Origin: an uncultured Nitrospirota bacterium
Lineage (GTDB): Bacteria; Nitrospirota; Nitrospiria; Nitrospirales; UBA8639
Direction of reading: 5' to 3'
Assembly (NCBI GenBank): GCA_937139405.1
Contig: CAKZPV010000002.1
Span: forward strand, 1 to 64,000
Length of the DNA stretch: 64,000 nucleotides
The notes below the pieces were generated by a model that was not told the DNA's origin, did not search any database, and saw nothing but the letters and a program-made list of their open reading frames with translations. The position numbers were made by a program, and so were the translations under genes. Positions 29,256 to 38,798 of this stretch are shown here, in pieces (positions within the stretch are counted from its first letter, which is position 1; the number at the start of each line of letters is the position of its first letter).

Positions 29256-29735
29256 ATGGTTCGTATTGCCATATTCGTTTTATTACTCATTGTTATACTG
29301 GTGGCAGTAAAATTCCCTAAATTTCGTCGCACTCTTGGTGTAACATTAGTGGTATTGATGGGGGCGATTGGAGTCATAATTTGGCAGGATTCGGTGGAAC
29401 GAGAGTTAGAATTTGAGCGGATGTCTATGGAACAGGCTCAACTCTTACAAATGCAGGTTCGCCCAGGCTTAAATACTCGTTCCTTTGTGGTGGCTGGTCG
29501 TGTCCAGAACCTAGCAAAAGACTATACCATACTTTCGATTCAGCTTCAGGCGACGATCCAAGACTGCGTCATTGGAAACTGCGAAATTGTCGGTCAAGAA
29601 GATGTGATGTTTCCTTTAGAGGTGCCTGCAGCCCAATCCAGAGACTTTTCGGTGACGATACCGTTTTCTGTCGTTCCAGAAGTCCAGGGAGAAGCAACCT
29701 GGGAATATCAAATATTGAAAATTCGTGCTCGGTAA
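29256..29735 (+). CDS. Membrane-anchored protein of unknown function
   Basis: The protein has 159 residues, with two N-terminal membrane helices (IAIFVLLLIVILVAVKF and LGVTLVVLMGAIGVIIW). A soluble beta-rich domain follows from about residue 65 (SFVVAGRVQNLAKDYTILSI, FSVTIPFSVVPEVQGEATWE). The pattern of a repeated beta-sandwich with "VxGxVxN" resembles FxLYD-type domains but is not certain. Its start overlaps no neighbour; it is divergent from cysQ. Confidence 0.55.
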   Translation: MVRIAIFVLLLIVILVAVKFPKFRRTLGVTLVVLMGAIGVIIWQDSVERELEFERMSMEQAQLLQMQVRPGLNTRSFVVAGRVQNLAKDYTILSIQLQATIQDCVIGNCEIVGQEDVMFPLEVPAAQSRDFSVTIPFSVVPEVQGEATWEYQILKIRAR

Positions 29736-29754
29736 TCACAGCCTCATCATCGAA

Positions 29755-29784
29755 TTGACAATATTTACAGGGGCTTCCTATACT
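29755..29784 (+). promoter_or_regulatory. Sigma-70-type promoter of the oxidoreductase operon
   Basis: TTGACA (29755-29760) and TATACT (29779-29784) are separated by 18 bp, close to the housekeeping consensus. Transcription would start near 29791, giving a leader of about 180 nt before ATG 29971. Confidence 0.6.
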
Positions 29785-29970
29785 TGGCCTATATCCTAAT
29801 AGTGTAGGCCCAAAGACTCATAAAATCCTTCTCAAAAAGTCTAAGATTCTGCGTGGCTGGGTCTTTTTTAGCATTGAGAATTTCCCAAAACCTCATTATT
29901 ATAGAATGCTTGGATTTGACCCGTTGGCTTAATTAGTGCAAATTCTTGAAGAATGGAGACGTGTAGGACG

Positions 29971-30585
29971 ATGACCACATCTTATAAGGTGATGCCCGGA
30001 CCTGAGCATTTTTTGCCTCCTTCAGCCTCGTCGATGGGCATTCGGTTGCCCGACCCAGGGCAAGCCCATATTCATGGCGCAATAGTGTCAGAAGAAGAGG
30101 CTATGGAACAGGCTGCTCGGGAATTTCTTTCAGCTAAAGTCCCAACTATTTTCCCGGGTCCGTTAGTATTGTGGGCCTGGAATGAAAAAGCTGCAAAAAA
30201 GGCCAAAGCTGTTCGGCATCTTTATGAAACGATTAAAGAATGTGTCGATCCTAAGCTCCAGCAGGCGATGCTCATTCCCATGCCGGATTATCGTCCAAAA
30301 TACCCCAAAATCAACCCTGAAATTGAAATTAACCCTAATCATCCAAATCTCACGATTTGGCATAATAAAATTGATGCATGTATGTTTGTTGGAGTACATT
30401 GTCATCAAGCGAATCTCTCCCTCAAAATCATTCGAGGGGGGACAAGCTGTTATACTGTAGCCATGTGTGCCCAAGCTGGTCATGAAGATGCGATGCTTTC
30501 ATTTCGGGATGCAACAGCCGAAAAGATGGGGAGATTGGCTGATTGGGTTAAAAAATTAAAGGGATCCGTGCCGCCACCTGAATAA
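29971..30585 (+). CDS. Accessory subunit of 2-oxoacid:ferredoxin oxidoreductase (probable ForE/PorE-like)
   Basis: The protein has 204 residues from ATG 29971. It contains IFPGPLVLWAWNEKAAKKAK, ending with a helical stretch and a conserved LTIWHNKIDACMFVGVHCHQ. The name used for homologues is carbon-monoxide-dehydrogenase-beta-like, which would give it a Rossmann-like fold. That attribution comes from memory of the Aquificota/Nitrospira five-subunit enzymes and is not proven here. Position immediately upstream of the alpha subunit with shared orientation supports it. Confidence 0.6.
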   Translation: MTTSYKVMPGPEHFLPPSASSMGIRLPDPGQAHIHGAIVSEEEAMEQAAREFLSAKVPTIFPGPLVLWAWNEKAAKKAKAVRHLYETIKECVDPKLQQAMLIPMPDYRPKYPKINPEIEINPNHPNLTIWHNKIDACMFVGVHCHQANLSLKIIRGGTSCYTVAMCAQAGHEDAMLSFRDATAEKMGRLADWVKKLKGSVPPPE

Positions 30586-30710
30586 GATTTAAATATGTAT
30601 TATAATCTAGCAATAATGCTAAGATCTTGATTTCAAGAGGAGCAATATCAAGATTGAACATGTTGCTAGGTAATTTCCTTCTCACCTGAAGCGTTTAAAA
30701 GGAGGTCGTT

Positions 30711-31922
30711 ATGGCCACTCAAGCTTCGTTCATAGGACAAAAAAATAAAAAAGACCAGGTTTACACTGATCCCTGGAACATGATGTATGAGGCGGAACGA
30801 ACGCCGTCGTTTTTTACGGGAAGTGAAGTCATTAAAGAGGCGGTTCGTCGAGCTTCTTGTGACATGATGGTCGCGTATCCCATCACCCCACAAAGTGAAG
30901 CGGCTGCCTTATGCGGAGAACTCTTTGCCGAAGGCTACATTGGCGATTATTTCAGAGGTGAAAGTGAATTTGCCGTGATGTCGCAATGTGCGGGAGCGGC
31001 TTTTGGCGGTGCTCGGGTTTTTACCACGACGGCAGGGCCCGGGACGATGCGGGCCATGGAAAATTTCCCGATGTGGGCTGGAGCGCGGTTGCCCATTCAG
31101 ATGATTGTAACTTGCCGAGGTATTAACTCACCGCTTTCGATTCAACCTGACACCTTAGAAATTTCTTATCTCATGCAAACCGGAATGTTGGTGTGGCATG
31201 CGGAGACAGCCCAAGACTTTTATGACTGGATTCTCATGGGATATATGGTATCGGAAGAGCCTGATGTCCATTTACCTCTGGCTCTATGCTGCGATGGTTT
31301 TTTTGTGACACACACGAAAGATATGGTTGATTTAACTCCAGTAGACATGTGTTTGCCGCCGTATGATCCCTATCGATCACCGGTGCCGTGTATGGACATG
31401 GAATGCCCTCCAGTTCGCATGATGAGAGATCCGTTCGTTATGAAAAGTAATTATATTAGTTATGCGACTCATGCGAGTTGGCAGCAAGAGGTGTGGGCAG
31501 CTGTAGAACGGTCACGAAAGCACACCATTCGCTGGATGAATGGATTGATTGACACTGAAAATGCAGATGCCGATGTTCTTGTCGTTGCTTCGGGAACAGC
31601 TGTTTCGCAAAGCAGAGAGGCCATTGCGATATTGGAAGATGAAGGGATAACGGTTGGACTTGTGAAGGTAAAAACCTTGCGTCCATGGCCAGGCGAAGAA
31701 ATTAAAGAAGCGACAAAGCATGCCAAGCATATTATCGTTCCAGAGTTCAACGTAACTGGATGGTTGGCTCGTGAGGTCCGTTCGACTATTCCAAATAACG
31801 AACGAGTGCATGCAGGCCCGCATGTCTGTGGTGGGATGACGATGCCGCCTGAAATTATTGCCAGCGAAATAAAAACTTTAATGGGAATGAAAACCGAAAC
31901 GTTGTCGGCACGCGGAAGCTGA
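30711..31922 (+). CDS. 2-oxoacid:ferredoxin oxidoreductase, alpha subunit
   Basis: The protein has 403 residues, with ATG 30711 after AAAAGGAGGTCGTT. Features of the alpha chain are DMMVAYPITPQSEAAALCGE (PITPQSE motif), FRGESEFAVMSQCAGAAFGG and FTTTAGPGTMRAMENFPMWA. The C-terminal transketolase-like domain has VLVVASGTAVSQSREAIAIL. The enzyme carries out CoA-dependent oxidation or reductive carboxylation of pyruvate or 2-oxoglutarate with ferredoxin. In Nitrospira two such enzymes serve the reductive TCA cycle. Which substrate this one uses cannot be told from sequence by eye. Confidence 0.92.
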   Translation: MATQASFIGQKNKKDQVYTDPWNMMYEAERTPSFFTGSEVIKEAVRRASCDMMVAYPITPQSEAAALCGELFAEGYIGDYFRGESEFAVMSQCAGAAFGGARVFTTTAGPGTMRAMENFPMWAGARLPIQMIVTCRGINSPLSIQPDTLEISYLMQTGMLVWHAETAQDFYDWILMGYMVSEEPDVHLPLALCCDGFFVTHTKDMVDLTPVDMCLPPYDPYRSPVPCMDMECPPVRMMRDPFVMKSNYISYATHASWQQEVWAAVERSRKHTIRWMNGLIDTENADADVLVVASGTAVSQSREAIAILEDEGITVGLVKVKTLRPWPGEEIKEATKHAKHIIVPEFNVTGWLAREVRSTIPNNERVHAGPHVCGGMTMPPEIIASEIKTLMGMKTETLSARGS

Positions 31923-31977
31923 TTCGGACAGACATTTCGTTGAGAACTTCTGCCTAACCAATATAAGGAGATTGCTC

Positions 31978-32892
31978 ATGAGTAAAGAACGTATAAAAAT
32001 AGCAGAAGAACTATTTGATATTATGCCAGTTGAATATCAAGATCTTGTGAAGCGGGCCACATACGGCAACGAAACGCGAGGATGGAAAGATATTGGGAAT
32101 GCCAAAGAACTCATTGAAGAGCATTCGCTCTGCGCCGGTTGTCCGGAGTCCATGGCTTTTCGCTATATTTTAGCTTCTCTTCCAAACCCAGAAGATACGG
32201 TGATGGTTGGGTCAACTGGCTGTACCAGTTTGGTTTTCCCGCATGTGGCCGTTCACAACATTCATTCCTTGTTCGGAAATCAAAACGCCATTGCATCAGG
32301 CTTAAAACGTGCTCTGAGTGTGCGTTTCCCTGATCGAACCAAGGATGTGGTGGTCTTGGCAGGTGATGGAGCCACCGTAGATATCGGGCTGGATATGACT
32401 CTCCAAGCTTGGTTCAGGCAAGAGAAGTTTACGACCATTTGTTTTGACAATGAGCTGTATGCCAACACTGGCGGGCAAGAAAGTGGGCTAATGCAAAAAG
32501 GGTTTGTGGCAAAAATGGCACCGGTCGGGAAATCATTTGAAAAGGTTCGGTTGCCTGAAATTGCTCGAGAATCTGGCTGCCACTATGTTGTGAATTGTAC
32601 AGTGAGTAAGCCAAATCTTGTAGAAAAAGTTATTAAAAATGCGATTCATGTGGCTCGAGAAATTGGTCCTACCTATTTGCAGCTCTATACTCCATGTATT
32701 TTGGAAATTGGGAAAAATAGCATGGAAGGATTGCAGGAAATGCGTGATTCCGAAAAGCCTTCGGAACGATTTGCTTACAAAGAATTTGTCAGTGAGCCAG
32801 CTAAGGAATTGTTGACTGAAATGGCAGCGAAAGAAAAAGAACGAAAAGCTGAAGCTAAAAGACAACTTGCTGCTAAAACAGTATCCGTATAA
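31978..32892 (+). CDS. 2-oxoacid:ferredoxin oxidoreductase, beta subunit
   Basis: The protein has 304 residues from ATG 31978, after AAGGAGATTGCTC. The cluster-ligating cysteines begin with HSLCAGCPESMAF and continue with VGSTGCTSLVFP. The thiamine-diphosphate motif is VLAGDGATVDIGLDMTLQAW ... DNELYANTGGQESG (GDG...N with the beta chain's NTGGQ). The C-terminal 25 residues are a charged helix. It follows the alpha gene at 55 bp. Confidence 0.92.
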   Translation: MSKERIKIAEELFDIMPVEYQDLVKRATYGNETRGWKDIGNAKELIEEHSLCAGCPESMAFRYILASLPNPEDTVMVGSTGCTSLVFPHVAVHNIHSLFGNQNAIASGLKRALSVRFPDRTKDVVVLAGDGATVDIGLDMTLQAWFRQEKFTTICFDNELYANTGGQESGLMQKGFVAKMAPVGKSFEKVRLPEIARESGCHYVVNCTVSKPNLVEKVIKNAIHVAREIGPTYLQLYTPCILEIGKNSMEGLQEMRDSEKPSERFAYKEFVSEPAKELLTEMAAKEKERKAEAKRQLAAKTVSV

Positions 32893-32921
32893 GCAGCGAG
32901 ATTTGTGAGAGGAGTGATCTC

Positions 32922-33626
32922 ATGATTTTACGAAGAATTAATATCAGAATGTCAGGTTTGGGTGGTCAGGGTGCGGTGACTGCCGCACATGTCATGGCCA
33001 TGGCGGCTTCCAAGGATGGCAAATTTGCGATATCCAATCCATTCTTTGGAGCAGAAAAACGAATGGCCCCAGCAGAAAGTTACTGCAGAATAGGGCTGAG
33101 AAAAATTTATGACCGTGGAGAATTGGTCTTTCCTGATGTCATTGAGGTGTTCCATCCCCAAGTCATTACGATGGGGAAGAGTTACACCATGCCATTTTAT
33201 TCAGGGATTAAAGAGGGTGGGTTGGTCATCATTAATACTGATATGCCTCTTTTGTCAGATGAAGACAAAAGACATCTCAAAGAAATGAATGTGTCAGTCT
33301 TTAATATTCCTGGGACAAACATTGCCATGGAAGTTGCTGGAACTGAGTTGGCGACGAATATGACCATGATTGGTTCAGTAGCCGGTATTACCAAATGTGT
33401 GAGCATGAATGGCTTGGACTTAGCTTTACAGGAGCGATTCGGAAAGAAATTTGTTGCCTCTGGTGGTACCGCGACATTGGACGAAGCCATTAAGAAAAAA
33501 TTTGCGAAGAAAGAAATGTTATTAAAAAAGAATTTAGATACGGTGAAGCGATCATATGAAATCGCTGCTGAATGGGCGGAGAAAAACAACGTGGAAGTCA
33601 TGGTTGGAGAAGCCACTGCTGCGTAA
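32922..33626 (+). CDS. 2-oxoacid:ferredoxin oxidoreductase, gamma subunit
   Basis: The protein has 234 residues, with ATG 32922 after GAGAGGAGTGATCTC. The start INIRMSGLGGQGAVTAAHVM is the typical gamma-domain GxGGQG motif for CoA-side binding. NPFFGAEKRMAPAESYCRIG and TNMTMIGSVAGITKCVSMNG follow. It is the third catalytic chain of the complex. Confidence 0.9.
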   Translation: MILRRINIRMSGLGGQGAVTAAHVMAMAASKDGKFAISNPFFGAEKRMAPAESYCRIGLRKIYDRGELVFPDVIEVFHPQVITMGKSYTMPFYSGIKEGGLVIINTDMPLLSDEDKRHLKEMNVSVFNIPGTNIAMEVAGTELATNMTMIGSVAGITKCVSMNGLDLALQERFGKKFVASGGTATLDEAIKKKFAKKEMLLKKNLDTVKRSYEIAAEWAEKNNVEVMVGEATAA

Positions 33627-33657
33627 TTTTGAGAACCTCAGTGAAGGAACGAGATAG

Positions 33658-33936
33658 ATGTATAATGTTGCGCTAGTGACAGAAGAAAAGTGTGTGGCGA
33701 AAAAAGGGTGTCGGCTTTGCATCATGTATTGTCCTGAAGCGAATTGTCTGGATCTGAATTCAGATAGAATGGTGGCAGAAGTAGCCATTGATCGGTGCAA
33801 AGGATGTGAGTTGTGTAAAGTTGTGTGCGACGCCGCCAAGCATGAGGCAATTGATATGGTCGCCGTGAATTCAGATGGGACCTTAATGGATAAGGCTGGA
33901 GAAGCCGCGGAGTTGGGTCAAGCCTATTCAGGGTAA
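33658..33936 (+). CDS. 2-oxoacid:ferredoxin oxidoreductase, ferredoxin-type delta subunit
   Basis: The protein has 92 residues and eight or more cysteines in two clusters, CVAKKGCRLCIMYCPEANC and CKGCELCKVVCDAA. These can bind two [4Fe-4S] centres that carry electrons from the thiamine site to ferredoxin. The C-terminal tail is short and acidic. It is the last gene before the terminator at 33951. Confidence 0.88.
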   Translation: MYNVALVTEEKCVAKKGCRLCIMYCPEANCLDLNSDRMVAEVAIDRCKGCELCKVVCDAAKHEAIDMVAVNSDGTLMDKAGEAAELGQAYSG

Positions 33937-33950
33937 ACTCTTTTACTTGA

Positions 33951-34001
33951 AAAGCCCTGCGATGTTTCTCTTAGTAGATGAAGATCGCAGGGCTTTTTTT
34001 T
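33951..34001 (+). terminator. Intrinsic terminator of the oxidoreductase operon
   Basis: The 13-bp perfect stem AAAGCCCTGCGAT / ATCGCAGGGCTTT has a 20-nt loop and a run of eight T. It lies 15 bp after the ferredoxin stop codon. Confidence 0.92.
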
Positions 34002-34064
34002 CGTCTTGGCTTTAGCAATCACTTAAAAATTTGCCTGACTGACGTTCAGGAGAGGAACGCCATA

Positions 34065-34328
34065 ATGACTGATGATCTTCGTGAACAAATGACGACTTTG
34101 ACCAACCAAATGAAGCATTTCCATGCCTCACTTGAGGTAAAAGCTCGAGATATGGAGATGGCTGGAGGAGACCAGGAGGTTGTCACCAAGCTCATCAACG
34201 GAGCTGATGCTATGAAAGATAGCGCCAATATTTATTTATCCTGGGCCCGACATTATGTGAATCTCTCAGAGGGAGGCGCCTCTGAGGCAGATGAAGGTGA
34301 AGAAGATTCAGCTGATTTTCAATTTTGA
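34065..34328 (+). CDS. Small acidic helical protein, unknown
   Basis: The protein has 87 residues from ATG 34065, after CAGGAGAGGAACGCC. It reads as one or two amphipathic helices (REQMTTLTNQMKHFHASLEV, EVVTKLINGADAMKDSANIY) with a very acidic tail (EADEGEEDSADFQF). No membrane segment or catalytic motif is visible. It lies between the oxidoreductase terminator and tRNA-Asn. A longer frame from 33978 was rejected because it begins inside the terminator. Confidence 0.6.
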   Translation: MTDDLREQMTTLTNQMKHFHASLEVKARDMEMAGGDQEVVTKLINGADAMKDSANIYLSWARHYVNLSEGGASEADEGEEDSADFQF

Positions 34329-34426
34329 AACATAAAAAAGATCAAAAACCTTTCTTCTCTTCTTGAAGAAAATAGGCAGTCAGGCTAGAATCATTTGAAA
34401 AAATAAGCACGACAAGAAATATTCGT

Positions 34427-34502
34427 TCCTCGGTAGCTCAGTTGGTAGAGCGTTCGGCTGTTAACCGAATGGTCGCAGGTTCGAGTCCTGCCCGAGGAGC
34501 CA
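34427..34502 (+). tRNA. tRNA-Asn (anticodon GTT)
   Basis: The acceptor stem is TCCTCGG / CCGAGGA with discriminator G and encoded CCA. The D-arm has AGCTCAGTTGGTAGAGC, the anticodon stem is TTCGG-CTGTTAA-CCGAA with GTT at 34460-34462, and the T-arm is GCAGGTTCGAGTCCTGC. All arms pair well. Confidence 0.97.
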
Positions 34503-34512
34503 AATTCATAAG

Positions 34513-34545
34513 AGCCCTTTGTCCGATAGGTCAAAGGGCTTTTTG
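34513..34545 (+). terminator. Terminator after tRNA-Asn
   Basis: The stem AGCCCTTTG / CAAAGGGCT has a 10-nt loop and is followed by TTTTG, 10 bp after the tRNA CCA. Confidence 0.85.
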
Positions 34546-34939
34546 TATTTTTGGACTGAAGCTAGACCATCCCACGTACAGTCTGATCGACGATGTGCAA
34601 TACACGAACATTTCGATGAGCAAATTGTTGGAGATTGAGCGGTGTGCTTTATTGGGGATTTTTAGAAATTCGCTCCCTTGTATAGAAGAAGATATTATCG
34701 GCCCGTCTGTTTGTGTGTTTGGATTCAATAATTTTTCCTGCCTTCTTTTGACTCATTTAGTTTCTTCAACTAGAGATCATCTAGGATTATTTTATAAAAA
34801 ATTGGCCGTGATTCGAGATCGATATGGGTTTGTTTTGGCACGTACTATGATACATGGCTACTAGAATCATAGGACCTTTTCTCGTTCTAGTGGATTTCTG
34901 TTAACGCATGTATATCGGAAAATTGTAGGTGCTTGAATC
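34546..34939. other. Intergenic region, no gene seen
   Basis: About 390 bp lie between the tRNA terminator and the 3' end of the minus-strand exoprotein gene. The frames present have no recognisable family pattern and no ribosome site. I see no terminator of the exoprotein gene with a clear stem and T-run. Confidence 0.4.
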
Positions 34940-37900
34940 CTAAGGGCATGTGGTCGTGGGCTCACCAGCCTTGCTCAGCATCAGTGGAGCAAGGGAGGCA
35001 GTGAGAACAAAGGGGCTCCTTTCAGTGTTTGAGGAGTCAGCAATGTTGTGAGCTTGTGCGGAGGAAACCAATAAAGGACTGGCAAGGAACTCACCAGGAG
35101 TTGGGGAAAGGCTATCGATTTTTGAATCGACAAATGTGCTGAAATGTCCGCCCCGCCCAGCCGCGCAACGCGCGCCATAGAGTGCAGTCACGGGGAGGGT
35201 GTCTTCGGGCAACGGTGCAATGGTCCCGCTCAAGTTTTGAATAGGCGCTTGGATAGCTACTGAGCCGCTCACGCCTAATGCTGAGGATGCATCCAACGTA
35301 CTGAAGGGATCTACTAAGACAGCATTATTGGCGACTAAAGAAATATTTCCGCCCTGACCAGCTCCGGCTTTCGCCAGAATTTGGCTGTTTTGCAGAATAA
35401 TAAAATCCGGATCTAAGTTGATGTTTCCGCCCTTTCCATCTTCCACGGAACTGGTAACCAGACTATCAGTGAGTTGAATAATGTCAGTGGCGGTAAGTTT
35501 AATATCTCCTCCATCTGCTTGAGAAGCCAAGGTTTTAATTGTACTTTTCTCAAGAACAATCGAGTTCTTGGCCTCCAAGCTAATTACACCAGCATTGCGA
35601 GCACCTAGACTTTCTGCGGTAATTAATGAGGACTCAGTGAGTCGAAGGTCTTGCCCGACATTAATGCTAAGATTCCCCGCAGTCCCATTAACCGCGTCGA
35701 CTCTTACCTCACTGTTATTCAAAGAAAAATTTTTCCCTGTGGTGATCTGAATCTGTCCCGTATTTCCTGTGGAGGCCTGTGAATCCCCAAAGAATCCCAG
35801 ACCGTTTGATGCGGCAATTTGACCATCATTTAACATCGCGATCTCATCAGCCATTACCAAAATGGTGCCCCCGGAGCCTGGTGATGTAGTACGTGAGGAG
35901 ATGACACCACCATCTTGAATTCTTAGGTCCTTCGCTCGAACAGTAATGTCCCCAGCTTTCCCTAATGCTGGGTTACCCTCATTTCCTTCCACCCGGTTAT
36001 AGACGCTAAGTGAATCGGTGGTGATGGAGGAACGCGCCAAATCGCGTGAAAAATCAAGGGTTGCGCCGCTATCAAGGAAAAAATCAATGATATCTGGGTT
36101 TACGTCTGAAATATTTATCTCATCCGCTGTGACGTCCACGGCTCCACCATTTCCAGAAGAAAATGTACGGGAATCGATCCGGCCTCCATCCTTTAGGTTT
36201 ATGGACCTAGCTTTTACTTGAACATCACCAGCATTCCCACCCCCAGGTCCCGGGAGGCTTGAATTAACAATTGATCCAACATTCAAGAAGGCAATGTTTG
36301 GATTGACAATATCAGGAATTGGAACTGGATTGCTTCCCGAAAGTACAATCTCATCAGCAACAACCTCGATTGATCCCGCATTGCCTGTGGCCACTCCGAA
36401 CGTAGATCCCACGATGGCTGAACCATTAGCAAAATCCAAAATACCAGAGAGCTGAATATTTACATTACCCCCGTCTCCCGACCCTACAGTGGCACTGCTA
36501 ATGAGGCCGGTATCCCTCATCGTTAAATTTTTTGCTATGAGGTGGAAATCTCCTCCAGGACCGTTTCCAGTCGCACTTGTAAACCCAGTAAAGTCAGTAT
36601 TACCGCCATCTGCTGGATCTTTAATTCCCACGACGAGGATATCCCTGGCCTCTACTGTTAGTGTTCCACTACTACCTCCGGTGATCCCAGGCAAGTCAGC
36701 CTTGGTCGCAATTTCTGAGCGGTTTCGAATTTCAAGGGTGTCCCTGACCGTCACTGACGCATTTCCTCCAGCCCCCGAGCCAAATCCACCGGCATCAAGG
36801 CGGGCGGCGTTCATTCTCACATTTCCAGCTGTGACAGTAAGAGTCCCACCGGGACCGCTGCTTCCAAATGAGGTTGTCGAACTAATCCGACTTTGTTTGG
36901 GACTCTCCGGATTTGAGAAATTCGGGTCTATAGAACCAGGTCTGCCTCTCATCACCAAGTCGTTGTCAACCGAAATTGTAATCGCCCCACCAGAGCCAGA
37001 CCCCTGAATTCTACTAACAACTTGTCCGCCTTCCAGTAAACTCAAGGTGCCAGCGGTGATCTCAATGTCGGCAGTTCGCCCACTAGAATCAGAAGAAGAT
37101 TGAGATCGGACCAAGGACTCTTGGTTCACCTCAATCAAATCCCCTGAAATTTTGATCAGGCCAGCGGTTCCAGGGCCATCACCGACGTCAGCAATAAGTT
37201 CAGTCTGATTTGTAAACACCGCATCTGCGGCAATATTAACCACGATCCCCACGCCGGTACCTGGTCCCTGTGTGGATGATTCTAAAATAGCGTCATCTAA
37301 CACCAGACGACCCCCACGGATTCTGATCGCACCTCCAGGTGCACCACTCGCATCTACACGAGCTCCATCGGAAACCGTGATCTGGTCAGAGCGAATACCA
37401 AGTGGCTTCATTCCACCCTGAGTCTGTTCGCCATTACGGATATTCACTGTGCTGCGAGAGGGGACGCTGGAAAAAATAATAGAGCCTCCAGAAGTACTCA
37501 CCATTCCTGCAGCGATATCTATACCTCCCCCCACGAAGGAAACAGTTTCACCAGCAGGAGCGGTCAATAGACTTCCCTCAACAGTGATAGGAGCAGGCGT
37601 TTTTTTCACAAAGCTGAGCGTGGTCGGGGAAGTCATAAACCCAAATGCTTCCGCCGGGTCCACCAACAAAATACTATCCGTACTACCGTCCAATGAGGAA
37701 TCGGAATGAAAAGCCGTACCATCTTCGAACTGAAGGAGATCAGCTGTGCTCACGGACAAGGAGCCACGAAGATCCAATGAGGCATTCTGGCCGAACAGTA
37801 CTCCAGCAGGATTCAAGAGAAAAAGATTGGCTCCATCAATTGTAGAGCGCAACATTCCATCAATATTGGAGGGGAGTCCACCCGTCACACGACTGAGAAT

Positions 37901-38197
37901 ATTGGTAATCTCGACAGGGCCATTGAAGCTGGCAATATCATTTGTGCCTACACTGAAATTTCGGAAGCTATGAAACTGATTGGTCCCAACTATGGTCCCT
38001 CCATTTATATTAAAGATGCGATCAGTTGGCACAACCTGCGTCCCTAGGCTGCTGTCCGTGGTGATTACCGAAGTGACTTGGGCCTGAGCGGCAAGAGAGA
38101 GACCATTAACACACCAGACCAAGAGAAGGAGCGAGACTAAACAATTGATCTTTCGATGGCAGAGTAGTAGATGAATGTTACTGCCCACTTTGGTCAC
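34940..38197 (-). CDS. TpsA-like haemagglutinin exoprotein 1
   Basis: The protein has 1085 residues, starting at GTG 38197 closely after GGAGG. A long basic signal peptide (about 40 residues, ending ...LSLAAQAQ) precedes the haemagglutination-activity domain: TNQFHSFRNFSVGTNDIASF, ITNILSRVTGGLPSNIDG and ANLFLLNPAGVLFG. Residues 200-950 are glycine- and asparagine-rich beta-helix repeats (such as GSGSGGAITI, GNGPGGDFHL). The C-terminal 110 residues are almost identical to the other three exoproteins here: LDASSALGVSGSVAIQAPIQ, NLSGTIAPLPEDTLPVTALY, GARCAAGRGGHFSTFVDSK and a final TTTCP. Two cysteines, in ARCAAG and TCP-COOH, could form a disulfide. TpsA proteins are secreted by an outer-membrane TpsB, which is not in this window. 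Unlike its relatives it stands alone. Confidence 0.82.
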   Translation of the reverse strand: MTKVGSNIHLLLCHRKINCLVSLLLLVWCVNGLSLAAQAQVTSVITTDSSLGTQVVPTDRIFNINGGTIVGTNQFHSFRNFSVGTNDIASFNGPVEITNILSRVTGGLPSNIDGMLRSTIDGANLFLLNPAGVLFGQNASLDLRGSLSVSTADLLQFEDGTAFHSDSSLDGSTDSILLVDPAEAFGFMTSPTTLSFVKKTPAPITVEGSLLTAPAGETVSFVGGGIDIAAGMVSTSGGSIIFSSVPSRSTVNIRNGEQTQGGMKPLGIRSDQITVSDGARVDASGAPGGAIRIRGGRLVLDDAILESSTQGPGTGVGIVVNIAADAVFTNQTELIADVGDGPGTAGLIKISGDLIEVNQESLVRSQSSSDSSGRTADIEITAGTLSLLEGGQVVSRIQGSGSGGAITISVDNDLVMRGRPGSIDPNFSNPESPKQSRISSTTSFGSSGPGGTLTVTAGNVRMNAARLDAGGFGSGAGGNASVTVRDTLEIRNRSEIATKADLPGITGGSSGTLTVEARDILVVGIKDPADGGNTDFTGFTSATGNGPGGDFHLIAKNLTMRDTGLISSATVGSGDGGNVNIQLSGILDFANGSAIVGSTFGVATGNAGSIEVVADEIVLSGSNPVPIPDIVNPNIAFLNVGSIVNSSLPGPGGGNAGDVQVKARSINLKDGGRIDSRTFSSGNGGAVDVTADEINISDVNPDIIDFFLDSGATLDFSRDLARSSITTDSLSVYNRVEGNEGNPALGKAGDITVRAKDLRIQDGGVISSRTTSPGSGGTILVMADEIAMLNDGQIAASNGLGFFGDSQASTGNTGQIQITTGKNFSLNNSEVRVDAVNGTAGNLSINVGQDLRLTESSLITAESLGARNAGVISLEAKNSIVLEKSTIKTLASQADGGDIKLTATDIIQLTDSLVTSSVEDGKGGNINLDPDFIILQNSQILAKAGAGQGGNISLVANNAVLVDPFSTLDASSALGVSGSVAIQAPIQNLSGTIAPLPEDTLPVTALYGARCAAGRGGHFSTFVDSKIDSLSPTPGEFLASPLLVSSAQAHNIADSSNTERSPFVLTASLAPLMLSKAGEPTTTCP

Positions 38198-38798
38198 TTA
38201 CCTCCAAGCTCTGTTATTCACAGTAGGCGAGAAGAAGAGAGAATGAATTTTTTTAGATAAAAGGGGTTTGTTCTAAGGTGCAAAATCAGTATTCCATTTT
38301 TGATCAAAAAGAATAGTCTCAAAGAGGCCAGGTACCTAAGTCCACCACTTTGGAAGATGTAGAGAAAAATAGCGAACTTTAATTTTTTTTAAACACTTCC
38401 CTCAATGTACATAACGACTATCATTTCTATTGGATCAGGAGATTGTGGTTCTTTTCTCGTAGTTCATCTGTCACACTGTTCCCTTAGAATCATCTATATC
38501 AGCAAATTATCTGAAATACTTCAACTCCTCGGTTCTTCAACTTCTTTAAACTATCTCGCACACCAAAAGATTCTTTTGGGTTTCATCTGGAACTGTCTCA
38601 GAGATGAACAACTAGTAATGGAAGAATATTGGGAGGATTGGAAGCTGAGGGTTGCAATTTAACGCCACAATGATGCCTGGTAAGGTCGAAACCTAGAGAT
38701 AGGGTTCATCTATGCAAGTCACCGAACCAGAATTCTGGAGGGTGTTAAATCTTTCTAAATTTTTTTTGAAATGCAGAAGGGGAGAAGCAGAGCAAGAA
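38198..38798. other. Intergenic region upstream of exoprotein 1
   Basis: About 600 bp, A/T-rich. I searched it for the -24/-12 promoter and the TATC-N6-GATA dyad found upstream of the other cassettes and saw neither. It holds no supported gene. Confidence 0.45.

Noticed and set aside
34442-34864. Plus-strand frame starting inside tRNA-Asn
   Set aside because: It begins within the tRNA and crosses the terminator; no family resemblance.
38198-38798. Dyads or -24/-12 promoter before exoprotein 1
   Set aside because: No GGCAC-N5-TTGC on either strand and no TATC-N6-GATA. Two TATC occurrences near 38500 are not paired with GATA at the right distance.
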